Made by a program: the position numbers and the translations under genes. DNA of 64,000 bases from Streptomyces gobiensis (GTDB lineage Bacteria; Actinomycetota; Actinomycetes; Streptomycetales; Streptomycetaceae): positions 3,346,501 through 3,410,500 of the forward strand of contig NZ_CP086120.1 of NCBI RefSeq assembly GCF_021216675.1, given 5' to 3'. This document shows, one piece after another, positions 34,385 to 44,555 of the stretch. The first letter of the stretch is position 1. Each line of letters starts with the position of its first letter. Below the pieces are notes generated by a model, which saw nothing but the letters and a program-made list of their open reading frames with translations, did no database searches and was not told the origin of the DNA.

Positions 34385-34917
34385 CGCGCCAGGGTTCAGC
34401 GAATGCAATGGTCGAGCGTCTTGTCGCCATTGACTGGACGGACTGGGATACAGCCGATGACCATGCTGTATCGCGATCCATGCTCTTGCGTGAGTACCTT
34501 CGCCGTGCCGCGCTGTGGGTGCAGGAGTTGGGAGGTACGGACGAATGGCCTTTCTTCGATATCGCGGAACGCATCGACCCTTCCGTACCTTCCGACCAAG
34601 AGCTTATTGATCGACTGGAAAAATTCACATCGGAGAACGTTCCGGGTCTGACGACAAGGAAGATGTGCCGAGCAGCTGTCAACTGGGCAGCGCTTCAGGA
34701 AGTGGCTCATCCCCGGCTCGGCGAGCTTGATGACCCGTACGAACCCTTGGTCATGCTGTATGCGCGGGGCGGCGGATTCACGGTAGAGAATGGAGTGGCT
34801 GATTTCTTGTTCGTGCCCGTTCCGCTCGGGACATGGCAGGAGCATGTTGCGGAAAAGCCGGTTGTCGCGCTCGATCCAGCTATGCTGGACGCCTTGGACG
34901 CAGAGTCAAGCAACTGA
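34381..34917 (+). CDS. Probable immunity protein for the type VII effector
   Basis: 178 residues, soluble, acidic and Trp-rich (AIDWTDWDTADDHAV, NWAALQEVAHPRLGELDDP), without a recognised domain. GTG 34381 overlaps the effector stop at 34382-34384, which suggests tightly coupled translation. The same reduced GC as the effector's C-terminal domain marks both as one transferred cassette. Immunity is inferred from position, size and composition only. Confidence 0.6.
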   Translation: MTRQGSANAMVERLVAIDWTDWDTADDHAVSRSMLLREYLRRAALWVQELGGTDEWPFFDIAERIDPSVPSDQELIDRLEKFTSENVPGLTTRKMCRAAVNWAALQEVAHPRLGELDDPYEPLVMLYARGGGFTVENGVADFLFVPVPLGTWQEHVAEKPVVALDPAMLDALDAESSN

Positions 34918-34964
34918 AGCCTTTGATCCTTAGAGTGCAAAAGCTATAAGGCATTCCGAGGGGG

Positions 34965-35615
34965 GTGAGTTCATCGCTCCGTTTTCATAGACAGGACGTG
35001 AAGATGCTGCCCGCTGACGAGGAAGTAGCAGCAGTAGTCCGTGAGTGGATGGGATCCTCCGATGATCGACCGCTAGATCTCGCGGGCCTATACTTAAGCG
35101 GAGCAGACCTCAGCGGAGCCGATCTTTCCGAGGGACTTTTCACCGAGACCGACTTCCGCCACGTCGCTTTGATCAGCACTGACTTGTACCGCGCCCATCT
35201 TGAAGGGGCGAATCTCACTTCCGCGGACCTCTCCAACGCCTGCCTCGTGAAGGCGACCTTGGACGAAGCTGCGCTGTGCTCTGCGAACCTGGACCACGCT
35301 GACTTGGGAAGTGCCTCCCTCTGGGGAGTCGACGCCAGGGCCGCAAGCTTCCGGGGCGCCACCCTGGACGGTGCGTCGTTGCTGCGAGTCAAGCTGGCCG
35401 GTGCAGACCTTTCCGACGCAACCGTTGCGGAGTCGTCCTTCAATGTTGTTCTCGACGAGCAAACGGTCGTTACCGGGTTGTCAGGCACGGTGTTCGGTCC
35501 GGCAACCCTGACAGAAGGCGAAGCATCTCGTGAACTCGCCGGAGCGGACCTCGAGCGGTGGTTGAATGATCGCGGCGCACAGGTAGAGGTGCTATCCCCT
35601 CGAAGGTCGAGGTAG
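34965..35615 (+). CDS. Pentapeptide-repeat protein
   Basis: Up to 216 residues. From about residue 40 the chain follows the A(D/N)LXX pentapeptide rhythm (LSGADLSGADLSEGLF, GANLTSADLSNACL, LAGADLSDATVAESSF), which folds into a right-handed quadrilateral beta-helix. Such proteins include DNA mimics and immunity or structural proteins of unknown role. GTG 34965 keeps the longest frame but its ribosome site is cramped; ATG 35004 (MLPADEEVAAVV) is an equally good start. It lies 47 bp after the immunity gene with similar lower GC, so it may belong to the same cassette as an additional immunity factor. Confidence 0.82.
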   Translation: MSSSLRFHRQDVKMLPADEEVAAVVREWMGSSDDRPLDLAGLYLSGADLSGADLSEGLFTETDFRHVALISTDLYRAHLEGANLTSADLSNACLVKATLDEAALCSANLDHADLGSASLWGVDARAASFRGATLDGASLLRVKLAGADLSDATVAESSFNVVLDEQTVVTGLSGTVFGPATLTEGEASRELAGADLERWLNDRGAQVEVLSPRRSR

Positions 35616-35814
35616 TGATGCTTGGGTTCCACAATCTTGCCATCGAGATCACGCTGAAACTCTGGCTGACCCAGCCAGCGAACGGTGAATGAACCTTCTC
35701 AACACTGTCGAGCACCCCTGAAGCACTGAACTTACCGAGTGCTCGGGCGCAGGCCTTTCGGACGGAGTCGATATCCCGTGGCCTTGGGACCGTTCGTCTG
35801 ACAAGGTGCCAACT
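35616..35814. other. Intergenic stretch with no recognisable feature
   Basis: About 200 bp of moderate GC between the pentapeptide-repeat and NADAR genes. An open minus-strand frame covers it but has no ribosome site or recognisable motif. Nothing further is seen. Confidence 0.4.
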
Positions 35815-36381
35815 ATGTCCGAGCCCGAAGCGCCGCCACACGACGTTACAGACCTTCGCCGACGCGAAGCCCTAGGTCACCGCATGAAGTTCTTGTTCTT
35901 CTGGGGCCACCAGCCGTCCCGAAGTGGGGGAATTGGCCCGGGCTCTCTCAGCCAGTGGTGGCCGACGACTTTCACCGTCGAAGGTGATACGTACGCCAGC
36001 GCCGAGCACTTCATGATGGTGGCCAAAGCACGGCTCTTCGGCGACGAGCTGACCGCCCAACGTATCCTGGCCGCCCCTCATCCAGGCACAGCCAAGGCAC
36101 TGGGCCGCCAAGTCGTCGGCTTCGACGAACAGACCTGGGTAGCCCATCGCTACGACATCGTCATCCAAGCGAACATGGCCAAGTTCGAGCAGGACCCAGG
36201 TCTGCGTGACTACCTCCGGACGACGGCGGGGCGGGTGCTCGTTGAAGCCAGTCCCCTCGACCGAATCTGGGGCATCGGTCTCGCCGCCGACGATGAACGT
36301 GCCAGCCGACCATCGCAGTGGCGAGGGCTGAACCTTCTCGGTTTCGCGCTCATGGAAGTCCGCGCAGCCCTCGCCCGTTGA
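35815..36381 (+). CDS. NADAR-domain protein (YbiA family)
   Basis: 188 residues. FLFFWGHQPS, LSQWWPTTFTVEGDTYASAEHFMM and GRQVVGFDEQTW show the YbiA/NADAR fold. RIWGIGLAADDERASRPSQWRGLNLLG in consecutive short motifs gives the C-terminal active-site end. Family members act on ADP-ribose-linked compounds: YbiA cleaves riboflavin-pathway intermediates, and some NADARs remove ADP-ribose from nucleic-acid guanine, protecting against ADP-ribosylating toxins. In this toxin-rich neighbourhood a defence role is possible. ATG 35815 is preferred; GTG 35806 is in frame. Confidence 0.85.
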   Translation: MSEPEAPPHDVTDLRRREALGHRMKFLFFWGHQPSRSGGIGPGSLSQWWPTTFTVEGDTYASAEHFMMVAKARLFGDELTAQRILAAPHPGTAKALGRQVVGFDEQTWVAHRYDIVIQANMAKFEQDPGLRDYLRTTAGRVLVEASPLDRIWGIGLAADDERASRPSQWRGLNLLGFALMEVRAALAR

Positions 36382-36683
36382 CGCGGCAATGTGCGTTCCC
36401 GGCAGGTCCTGCTGCTGGCGGACGAAGGCTGCCAAGGCACCGGTGCCCTTTAAAGCTCTACCGCAGTAACCGAGTCAAGGGGCGGGCCGATGTGCTCGGC
36501 TTTCGAGCCGTGTGGTGACCTGTGGTCATCGGAGTCCCCATTCCGCCGCTAGGCGGCTGGGGGTGCCTCCTGGGAACCCAGCTGCCTGTCGCTGCCCGAC
36601 GAAGCTCTTCGAGTGCGGTGGGCCAGGCGTACGCGAAGTCCTTCCGGTAGTCGGCGCCGAGTTCGCCGTGCTGGTCCCAGTGA
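36382..36683. other. Non-coding or decayed sequence
   Basis: No gene with start, ribosome site and conserved sequence is present. A minus-strand frame through 36560-36690 reads LMWHGHWDQHGELGADY, which looks more protein-like than its surroundings and may be the remnant of a broken gene, but I do not recognise it. Confidence 0.3.
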
Positions 36684-37343
36684 CCGTGCCACATCAACGA
36701 CGAGCGTGCCCGACGCCCGCTCCTTGAACGACACCGCAACCTCCGTGGCCTGGTCCGCGCTGGGGGGCTCACGGCGTGCGGTTCCGACAGCGCATCGGAT
36801 GGCGCTCAGCCCTCCAAGGAGGCGCCTACTAAAGCGCCGGAGCCATCACCTACCTGGAACGATTCGGACACGGTGCTGGAGACCGGGGCCAAGGTCAAGC
36901 AGGCTCTGCCCGATATCCAGGCGATGCCCGGCTGGCGGCCGAAGGTGTCGGCAGACGTCCACCCCGGTGAATCCGTCGCAGAACAGGCCAAGCTGCGGGG
37001 CAACGCCAAGTTCACGTCGACGGACGACACGTACGTCAGCTTCGAGATGCTCACCTTCACGAGTAAGCAGGAAGCTGGCGCCCACTTGAAGGACGTTTTC
37101 GGAGAGATCGACCGGAAGAAGAGGCCGCGGCTGGAAATGCCCACGATCGGCAACGAAAGCCAGGCCTACCAGCCGGGCGGTATCACGGTCACCATGAGGG
37201 TCGGCACCGTGGTCGCCGACGTGTCGGTGGAGGGCAAGGCAATTGACCCGAAGCTCTTGCAAGAGGCAGCCGTCATGTTCGCCAAGCGGATCCAGCAGGT
37301 CCAAAGCGGAGATACAGTCAACGCCTCCTTGTACGGCAACTGA
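36684..37343 (+). pseudogene. Lipoprotein-like gene without a usable start (broken signal peptide)
   Basis: The frame from the TGA at 36681 to the TGA at 37341-37343 reads GLVRAGGLTACGSDSASDGAQ near 36745-36810. LTAC is a typical lipobox (Cys codon 36777-36779) followed by the Ser/Asp/Pro-rich spacer of Streptomyces lipoproteins, then a soluble domain with YVSFEMLTFTSKQEAGAHL and GGITVTMRVGTVVADVSV. No ATG, GTG or TTG precedes the lipobox in frame, and the segment before it is basic without a proper hydrophobic core. The 5' end therefore seems lost or frameshifted. An internal ATG at 36873 would give a 156-residue cytoplasmic form, unlikely to be the original product. Confidence 0.6.
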
Positions 37344-37364
37344 GTGCGTGTTTTTTGAAGGCTG

Positions 37365-37802
37365 CGGGACCTCTTCAGCCACCTCGCGCCGCGCCTGCGT
37401 ATCGTGAGGTCCGACGTCGTGGACCACCTGCAGGCCACGCCCGGCACCTACGACGTGCTCTACAGCGTCTTCGGCGCGGTCGACTTCACCGACCCGCGGG
37501 AACTGCTGCCGGCCGCGAGTGCCGCGCTACGGCCCGGGGGACGGCTGGTGTTCTCCACCCTCGCCCACTACCTCACCGGGGCGCCCGCCCCGCCAGATGC
37601 CGTGGCCGCCTACATCCCGGCGAAGACCCCCGACGGGGAGGCGACCACGATGCGCCGTTGGGTCCTCCAGGAGCAGGTGTGGACCAAGTTCCTCGACGAG
37701 GCCGGGTCCATGGACATCGGCATCGAGGTCCTGCCGCCCACTGCCGAAGGGCCACGCACAGCAGGCACCCTGCTGGTGTCGGCCTTCCGCCACACGATCT
37801 GA
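37365..37802 (+). pseudogene. C-terminal fragment of a class I SAM methyltransferase
   Basis: The frame begins abruptly at DLFSHLAPRLRIVRSDVVDH and continues with TYDVLYSVFGAVDF, RELLPAASAALRPGGRLVFS and GTLLVSAFRHTI. These are the post-motif-II, III and C-terminal blocks of a methyltransferase. The N-terminal SAM-binding motif I (DxGxGxG) is missing, replaced by unrelated sequence 3' of the lipoprotein. GTG 37404 could initiate 132 residues, but the product could hardly bind SAM. It marks a deletion or recombination joint close to 37,360. Confidence 0.75.
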
Positions 37803-37866
37803 CCGCACTCGGAGCGTCGTTACCCCGGCCTGTACAGATGAACCGGCCCTCAGCACCCGACCAGGA

Positions 37867-38115
37867 TCAGTGACTGGTGGCTTCCTGTACCTCGATTTCG
37901 TACGGCAGGGACGTCAGCGAGGCGAGGCGTTCTGCCACTTCTTCGCGTGCATCGCCGGGCACCGATACCACGACCACCGTAGGGGCGTCCGGCTTGTTGT
38001 AGCTGGTGAACTCCGCAGGGCTCATGGTGTCGGTGACCAAGGTCCACAGGGTGCGACGAGCTTGATCGAGTGCGTCTTCGCGCACGGTCATCGAGACGAA
38101 GGTGCGAAGTGCCAT
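37867..38115 (-). CDS. Small hypothetical protein (82 aa)
   Basis: ATG 38115 with GAGGG upstream gives MALRTFVSMTVREDALDQARR, a beta-alpha-beta pattern with VVVVSVPGDAREEVAERLASL, ending EATSH. The size and strand order resemble small ferredoxin-like-fold proteins, but I recognise no family. A longer frame to 38283 exists without ribosome-site support. It is convergent with the methyltransferase fragment and divergent from the urease operon. Confidence 0.55.
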   Translation of the reverse strand: MALRTFVSMTVREDALDQARRTLWTLVTDTMSPAEFTSYNKPDAPTVVVVSVPGDAREEVAERLASLTSLPYEIEVQEATSH

Positions 38116-38434
38116 GTCGGGAATCCCTCGGACAGAGTTGTCTCCCCAGCATCTCTCTGGCCGACCCGGCGTAGCTTGCGATATCAGCAGGGCACCGGGG
38201 TGTGAGGTCCGGACGGCATCCTGCAAGGCGCTGACGCCGAGAACTGAGCAGGCAGGCCTGTCACTTCTGCGCCTTGCATTCACCCAATGGTGTAGATCAT
38301 CTGTGGTCTGTGTGATCTACTCGGATTTCGCCCTTGATGATCTAGAGGCGGCCCCGGAATGACCAGGCGGCACTCTGCACGACCTTGGGCGCGCCCGGCT
38401 GCACGCACCATCCGCACAACAGAAAAGGGCCACC
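38116..38434. promoter_or_regulatory. Urease operon promoter region with a perfect 8-bp inverted repeat
   Basis: GTAGATCA (38292-38299) and TGATCTAC (38313-38320) form a perfect inverted repeat with a 13-base spacer, and GATGATCTAGAG follows at 38338. The symmetry and location about 115 bp before ureAB suggest a dimeric regulator site, perhaps GntR-like. It does not look like the GTnAC-type GlnR box. AAAGGG lies just before the GTG start. Confidence 0.55.
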
Positions 38435-39253
38435 GTGCATTTGACTCCGCATGAGCAGGAGCGCTTGCTGATCCACGTCGCGGCCGACGTGGCACAGAAG
38501 CGCCGTGATCGCGGGCTGCGCCTCAACTATCCCGAGGTCATGGCCCTGTTAACCGTGTACGCCTTTGAACAGGCGCGCGACGGCAAGACGGTCAGCGACA
38601 TCATGGATGAAGGCCGACGGCTGTTCACTCGCGACGACGTGATGGACGGCGTCCCGGAGATGATTAAGAACGTCCAGGTGGAGGCCACCTTCCCGGACGG
38701 CACCAAGCTGGTCACCATCCACGACCCCATCCCGGAGGCGGTGGAGGAGCCCGAGATTTACCCGGGCAAGGTCGAGCACCCGGAGCCGCCCCGCAAGGCG
38801 GAATGTTCGGTCGACTGCGACGACGCCAACAACTCATCCCCGTGCTGCGACGAGTGCGATGACACGGCCTCCCGGCACGCTGCGATCTACTTCAACGTGC
38901 ACCTGGACGGGGACACGTCCGCGGGCGCGGCAAGCCTTCAGGACAGTAAGACGACGATCAAGGTGAAGAACACGTCGGACCGCCCCCTCCAGGTCGGCTC
39001 CCACTATCACTTCGCCGAGGTCAACCCAGGGCTCACGGTCCTCAGCGTCAAGGGTTCGAGGGGTTGGACGACCCCCGCTTCCAGCAAGCTCTGGGACTGC
39101 CCGGAAGCGAAGGGGCGGCGGCTCAATATCGCCGCAGGCACATCCGTGCGCTTCGAGCCCGGTGACGAGTGCTGCGTCGAGCTGGTGGCGATCCAGGGCA
39201 CCGCCACCTCGGGCCTGCCCAAGATCCAGGGACTGCGCGAAGGGACCGTCTGA
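38435..39253 (+). CDS. ureAB: Urease gamma-beta fusion subunit
   Basis: 272 residues. Residues 1-100 are UreA ([39 protein letters not shown]). Residues 150-272 are UreB, with [21 protein letters not shown] and [11 protein letters not shown]. The linker (about residues 120-148) is rich in cysteine ([20 protein letters not shown]) and acidic residues, which ordinary UreAB linkers are not. UreB itself carries extra Cys and a longer loop ([14 protein letters not shown]). GTG 38435 follows AAAGGG. Its TGA overlaps the UreC ATG (TGATG), so the two subunits are coupled. Together with UreC it forms the urea-hydrolysing enzyme. Confidence 0.9.
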   Translation: MHLTPHEQERLLIHVAADVAQKRRDRGLRLNYPEVMALLTVYAFEQARDGKTVSDIMDEGRRLFTRDDVMDGVPEMIKNVQVEATFPDGTKLVTIHDPIPEAVEEPEIYPGKVEHPEPPRKAECSVDCDDANNSSPCCDECDDTASRHAAIYFNVHLDGDTSAGAASLQDSKTTIKVKNTSDRPLQVGSHYHFAEVNPGLTVLSVKGSRGWTTPASSKLWDCPEAKGRRLNIAAGTSVRFEPGDECCVELVAIQGTATSGLPKIQGLREGTV

Positions 39254-41421
39254 TGAGCAAGAGGCAGCAGCAGAGCAACGAGCTGACGCGGGCTGACTAC
39301 ACCGCCCTGTACGGGCCGACGACGAATGACCGGGTCCGGCTCGCCGACACCGACCTCACCTTAGAGATCGAGGCCGACTGGAGCGGCGGTCCGTCGTACA
39401 GCGGCCACGAGATGATCTTCGGCGGCGGCAAGGTGATCCGCGAATCGATGGGCATGTCGCACATCGCCAGGGACGGGAAGGACAGCGGGGCCACGGTCAC
39501 AGGGCACAAGCCCGTGGACACCGTCATCACGGGTGCGCTGATCCTCGACTGGTGGGGCGTGGTCAAGGCCGACATCGGCATCCGCGACGCTGAGATCGCG
39601 GCCATCGGCAAGGCGTACAACCCCGAAACGATGGACCCGATCAAGCATTTCGAGATGCCGGGCGGTTTCGGCGCGAGGTTCACCGATCAGGGGCAGGCGG
39701 CCTTCACCACGGCCACTGTGAAGCCGGAGAACTTCGTGGTCGGCCCGAGCACCGAGGTCATCTCCGGCAATGGGCGGATCCTCACCGCTGGCGGCGTGGA
39801 CACCCACGTCCACTTCATCTGCCCCGGGGAGATCCACGAGGCCCTCGCCTCGGGCGTGACCACCCTCATCGGCGGCGGCACCGGACCGGCCGAGGGCAGC
39901 ACGGCCACCACCGTGACCCCGGGCGCGTGGCACATCACCCGGCTCTTCGAGGCGCTGGACGAGTTCCCCATCAACATCGGCGTGCTCGGCAAGGGCAGCA
40001 CGATGAACAAGGCCGAGCTCGAAGCACAGGTGGACGCCGGTGCCTGCGGCCTCAAGGTCCACGAGGACTGGGGCGCCACGCCCGCGGTGCTCGACAAGGC
40101 CCTGGAGGTCTGCGAAGAACGCAAGATCCAAGTCGCCCTGCACGCCGACTCGCTGAACGAGTCCGGATTCCTGGAAGACACCCGTCACGCCTTCGTCAAG
40201 AAGGACACCAACGGGAATCCAGTGGACGCCCAGGGCAACCCCACAGCTGACGAAGACGAGTATGTGCGCCGCCCCATCCACATCTTCCACGTCGAAGGTG
40301 CCGGAGGCGGTCACGCTCCGGACATGATCGAGCTGGTCAAGGACGCCAACGTCCTCCCGGCCTCGACCAATCCGACGCGTCCCCTGACGGTCAACACCGT
40401 CAAGGAACACATCGACATGATGATCGTCTGCCACCACCTCAACCCGGAGATCCCGGCGGACATGGCCTTCGCCGACTCCCGGATCCGGCCCTCCACCATG
40501 GCAGCGGAGGATCTCCTCCACGACATGGGCGCCATCTCGATGATGTCCTCCGACGCGCAGGCCATGGGCCGTATCGGCGAGATGGTCATGCGCACCTGGC
40601 AGACCGCGCACGTCATGAAGTGCCGCTACGGGCCGCTGCGAGAGGACCTCGACGCCGCGAAGATCCGCGACATCGCCGATGACACGGATGCCAAGGGCCA
40701 CGAGCACAACGAGAAGCAACTGCTGCCGAACGACAACTTCCGGGCGCGCCGGTACGTCGCCAAGTACACGATCAACCCGGCGATCACACACGGCATCGAC
40801 AAGTACGTCGGCTCCGTACAGCGGGGCAAGCTGGCCGACCTGGTGCTGTGGGAACCGAAGTTCTTCGGCGTGAAGATGCACATGGTCGTCAAGGGCGGCC
40901 AGCTCGCCTACGCACAGGTCGGCGACGCCAACGCCTCCATCACCACCCCGCAGCCCTACCTGCCGCGCCCGGTCTGGGGCGCCAGCGGCCGCTCCCCTGG
41001 GCGCAACTCGCTCAACTTCGTTGCTGAGAACGTGGGCGCCAAGCTGTCCAGCTACGAGAAGAATTCCGACGGGACCGCCAAGAAGTGCGCCGACGGCACC
41101 TTCGTGAGGAAGACCGCTGAGGTCACCAGCAAGGAGAAGCGGGGTGACGATGAGATCACGGTGACGAGGCCCGAGGGTCTCGGGCTTGAGAAGGACTTCG
41201 TGGACATCACGGATACCCGGTGTATCACCAAGGCCTCCATGCTGCTGAACGACCGGGGCGCAGAGGGCAAGGAGCTGGACCTGGAGGTCAGCCACAACAG
41301 CTTCGATGTCACCATCGGCGGTGCGACCACGGCGGACGCGCGTGCCGAGATCGACAAGGCGACCGTGCCGCGTTCCTACGTGAACGAAGTACCCATGGCA
41401 CAGCGGTACTTCCTCTTCTGA
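39253..41421 (+). CDS. ureC: Urease alpha subunit, unusually long
   Basis: 722 residues against roughly 570 in ordinary UreC. The active site is intact: THVHFICPG (nickel His pair), [12 protein letters not shown] with the carbamylated lysine K268, [27 protein letters not shown], and VCHHLNPEI with Cys393/His394 on the mobile flap. [13 protein letters not shown] supplies the last nickel Asp. Extra segments are seen near residues 115-150 ([20 protein letters not shown]), near 313-335 ([18 protein letters not shown]) and near 595-650 ([16 protein letters not shown]). The ATG is fixed by TGATG overlap with ureAB. Intact catalysis with three insertions suggests an active but divergent branch. Confidence 0.92.
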   Translation: MSKRQQQSNELTRADYTALYGPTTNDRVRLADTDLTLEIEADWSGGPSYSGHEMIFGGGKVIRESMGMSHIARDGKDSGATVTGHKPVDTVITGALILDWWGVVKADIGIRDAEIAAIGKAYNPETMDPIKHFEMPGGFGARFTDQGQAAFTTATVKPENFVVGPSTEVISGNGRILTAGGVDTHVHFICPGEIHEALASGVTTLIGGGTGPAEGSTATTVTPGAWHITRLFEALDEFPINIGVLGKGSTMNKAELEAQVDAGACGLKVHEDWGATPAVLDKALEVCEERKIQVALHADSLNESGFLEDTRHAFVKKDTNGNPVDAQGNPTADEDEYVRRPIHIFHVEGAGGGHAPDMIELVKDANVLPASTNPTRPLTVNTVKEHIDMMIVCHHLNPEIPADMAFADSRIRPSTMAAEDLLHDMGAISMMSSDAQAMGRIGEMVMRTWQTAHVMKCRYGPLREDLDAAKIRDIADDTDAKGHEHNEKQLLPNDNFRARRYVAKYTINPAITHGIDKYVGSVQRGKLADLVLWEPKFFGVKMHMVVKGGQLAYAQVGDANASITTPQPYLPRPVWGASGRSPGRNSLNFVAENVGAKLSSYEKNSDGTAKKCADGTFVRKTAEVTSKEKRGDDEITVTRPEGLGLEKDFVDITDTRCITKASMLLNDRGAEGKELDLEVSHNSFDVTIGGATTADARAEIDKATVPRSYVNEVPMAQRYFLF

Positions 41422-41540
41422 GCTGCTGCCGTGTGCCCGGGCGGACACGCCACGTTCGCCCGGACTCACGGCGGTCGGCACCCGAACCCCGCAGACCTCC
41501 CGCAACACCCCTCGCAACGATGAAAGGCAGCCGCTCGCGC

Positions 41541-42215
41541 ATGAGCCGTGCAGCCCTGCTCCTGCTGGCCGACGGCCGCTTCCCCGCCGGTGGGCACGCC
41601 CACTCCGGCGGCGTCGAGGCCGCGGTCGCCAACGGAGCCGTATACGACACCGACAGCCTGGAGGCGTTCTGCCGCGGACGCCTGCACACGGCCGGGCTAA
41701 CCGCAGCCGGACTGGCCGCCGCGGCAGCGGCCGGATACGACCCGCTGATGCTGGACGAGGCGGCCGACGCGCGTACGCCCGTACCCGCGTTGCGGACCGT
41801 CGCCCGGCGGCTGGGGCGGCAGATGCTGCGCGCTGCGCGGGCGACGTTCCCGTCCGAGGAACTGGAGCGGCTAGCCACCGCCTGCCCACAGGGCGCCCAC
41901 CAGCCGGTGGTGCTGGGCCTCGCCGCTCGCGCCGCCGGGCTCGACCCGGTGGACGCCGCCTACGCCGCTGCGTACGAGAACGCGGGCGGCCCGGCCACCG
42001 CAGCCGTGCGCCTGCTGAGCCTCGACCCGCTCCACGCCTCGGGGCTGCTGGCCCGCCTCGGCGCCGAGACCGACGGCGTCGCCACTGCCGCCGCCGACGC
42101 CGCGGCCCGTGTCCCGGCCGAGGGTGTCGACGCCCTGCCGTCGGCGTCCGCACCGCTCCTGGACATCACCGCCGAACAGCACGCCGCCTGGACCGTCCGG
42201 CTCTTCGCCTCCTGA
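41541..42215 (+). CDS. ureF: Urease accessory protein UreF
   Basis: 224 residues, all-helical. It starts [24 protein letters not shown], the usual UreF opening, and has the C-terminal [19 protein letters not shown] block. UreF scaffolds the UreD-UreF-UreG complex that loads nickel and carbonate into UreC. ATG 41541 fits the family; ATG 41520 adds seven residues and lacks a better ribosome site. It lies 119 bp after ureC, with no terminator evident. Confidence 0.9.
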   Translation: MSRAALLLLADGRFPAGGHAHSGGVEAAVANGAVYDTDSLEAFCRGRLHTAGLTAAGLAAAAAAGYDPLMLDEAADARTPVPALRTVARRLGRQMLRAARATFPSEELERLATACPQGAHQPVVLGLAARAAGLDPVDAAYAAAYENAGGPATAAVRLLSLDPLHASGLLARLGAETDGVATAAADAAARVPAEGVDALPSASAPLLDITAEQHAAWTVRLFAS

Positions 42216-42253
42216 CCACGATCCGAACATCCCTGATTCGCAACGGAGTTAGC

Positions 42254-42939
<686 letters not shown>

Positions 42940-42943
<4 letters not shown>

Positions 42944-43785
42944 TCCCCGCCCCACAACTCACCGTCTCCCGCGCCCCGCTGGACGGCGCCCCCGGCGCCG
43001 AAGAGCCCGCCGGGCATCCCGACGGAGTACGGGCCACCGCGCTGATCCGCGCCGCGTACAACGGGCGCGTCACCACGCTCCCGCGGCTGCGCAGCGACGG
43101 GCCGTTCCACCTTCGGCAGATGCGCACCAGCGGGCGCTCCGCCAGGGTGGGCATCATCGGCGCGATGAGCGCCCCGCTCGGCGGCGACCGGCTCGCCATC
43201 GACATCACCGCCGAGGACCACGCCGAACTGGAGGTCACCACGGGCGCCGCCACGCTCGCCCTGCGCGGCCCCACCACTGAGCCCGCTACGTACGACGTAC
43301 GCCTCACCGCGGGCGAACACGCCGACCTGCGCTGGCTGCCCCACCCCCTCATCAGCGCCGCGGGCAGCAACCTCCGCCAGACGTACACCGCCGAACTCGC
43401 CGACACCGCACGACTCGTACTGCGCGAGGAACAGCTCCTGGGCCGCGCCGACGAGGAGCCAGGACACCTCGTCAGCCGACTCCTCATCCACCGCGCCGGA
43501 CACCCACTGCTCGACCAGCAGTCGGCATACGGCTCCCCGGAACCCGGCTGGGACGGCCCAGCGGTCCTGGGCGGCCACCGCGCAGTCGGCCAACTCCTCT
43601 TGGTGAACCCGCAGATGGACATTCAGCGCGAACCCGTACTGCTCCGCGAGCGCTCCCGGGACGGGTGCGCCGTCCTCGCCCCGCTGGCCGGCGGCCCCGC
43701 GCTCCTCGCCACCGCAGCAGCACCGACCTCCGCAGCACTACGGGAACTCCTCGACGAGGCCCTCACCCACGCCCTCGGCGCCTAG
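42940..43785 (+). CDS. ureD: Urease accessory protein UreD
   Basis: 281 residues. [32 protein letters not shown] and the [19 protein letters not shown] stretch are typical of UreD, the scaffold joining apo-urease to UreF and UreG. ATG 42940 overlaps the ureG stop. The TAG stop (43783-43785) forms part of a CTAG site at which an IS5-type element abuts, yet the reading frame ends normally, so UreD appears complete. Confidence 0.9.
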
Positions 43786-44555
43786 ATTCTGTTTTTTGTC
43801 AGCGTCGGATCCAGATGAGGATGCCGGCGAGGTGGAGTGCGGCCTGGTAGGCAAGAGCGAGCTTGTCGGTCCGGGTGGCCAGACCGCGCCACTGCTTGAG
43901 GTGGTTGATGCACCGTTCGACGCTGTTGCGCTGCTTGTATGCCTCGGCGTCGAAGCTTGGTGGTCGGCCGCCTCGACTTCCGCGCCGCACACGATGGCCG
44001 ACCTGGTCGGAGGGTTGCGGGATGACCGCGCGGACTCCACGGCATCGCAGGTGGCTGCGGATGGCGCGGGAGGAGTAGGCGCGGTCTGCCAGGACCGCCG
44101 TGGGCCGGGTCCGGGGCCTGCCGGGGCCCTCGCGGGGCACGCAGATGCGGGCCATCACCCTCTCGAAGGCCGGCCGGGGCGTCACCGGCCTGGCCTGCCG
44201 TGACGGTGAAGGCCAGGGGCCGTGCCCGGCCGTCTGCGGCCAGGTGGACTTTGGTGCTCAGCCCCCCGCGGGAGCGTTCGAGTGCGTGATCGTCAGGCTC
44301 GTCCCGGTCGGTGACCCCTTTTTGCGTGCTCCGGCGGCACGTTGGTGGGCCCGGACGATGGTTGAGTCCACCGACACCGACCAGTCGATGTTGTCCTCGG
44401 CATCGGCTGTCGCCAGGACGGCGGCGAGGATCCGTTCCCAGGTGCCGTCAGCGGCCCATCGCAGCAGCCGTTTGTGGGCAGTCTGGAACGGGCCGAGTTC
44501 AGCGGGAAGGTCGCGCCAGGGCGAGTTGGCGCGGTACTTCCACGCGATGGCTCTC
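43786..44555 (-). mobile_element. IS5-family element, truncated at its transposase start side
   Basis: Two overlapping minus-strand frames code a transposase related to, but clearly different from, the 5939-6835 element. The outer end abuts CTAG (43782-43785), the same target tetranucleotide. The CCCCTTTTT run at 44315-44323 gives the AAAGGGG slippery heptamer on the coding strand. The opposite end is missing: homology stops at RAIAWKYRANS near 44,555, where an unrelated gene fragment begins. It is presumably immobile. Confidence 0.8.
43799..44555 (-). pseudogene. Truncated IS5-family transposase in two frames
   Basis: The upstream frame reads AIAWKYRANSPWRDLPAEL and VDSTIVRAHQRAAGARKKG. After the slippery run the other frame gives FERVMARICVPREG, VLADRAYSSRAIRSHL and NSVERCINHLKQWRGLATRTD, so the catalytic DDE residues remain. 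The first ~40 residues, which hold the DNA-binding start, are replaced by out-of-context sequence (MTLYSLATPLR). The protein is not expected to work. Confidence 0.78.

Noticed and set aside
39361..42153. A 930-codon minus-strand frame over ureC and ureF
   Set aside because: Antisense to urease genes with intact active-site residues; no domain of its own.
44100..44555. The 5' half of a plus-strand frame ending at 44930
   Set aside because: This part is antisense IS5 transposase sequence; only the part after about 44,556 encodes the secreted-protein fragment.
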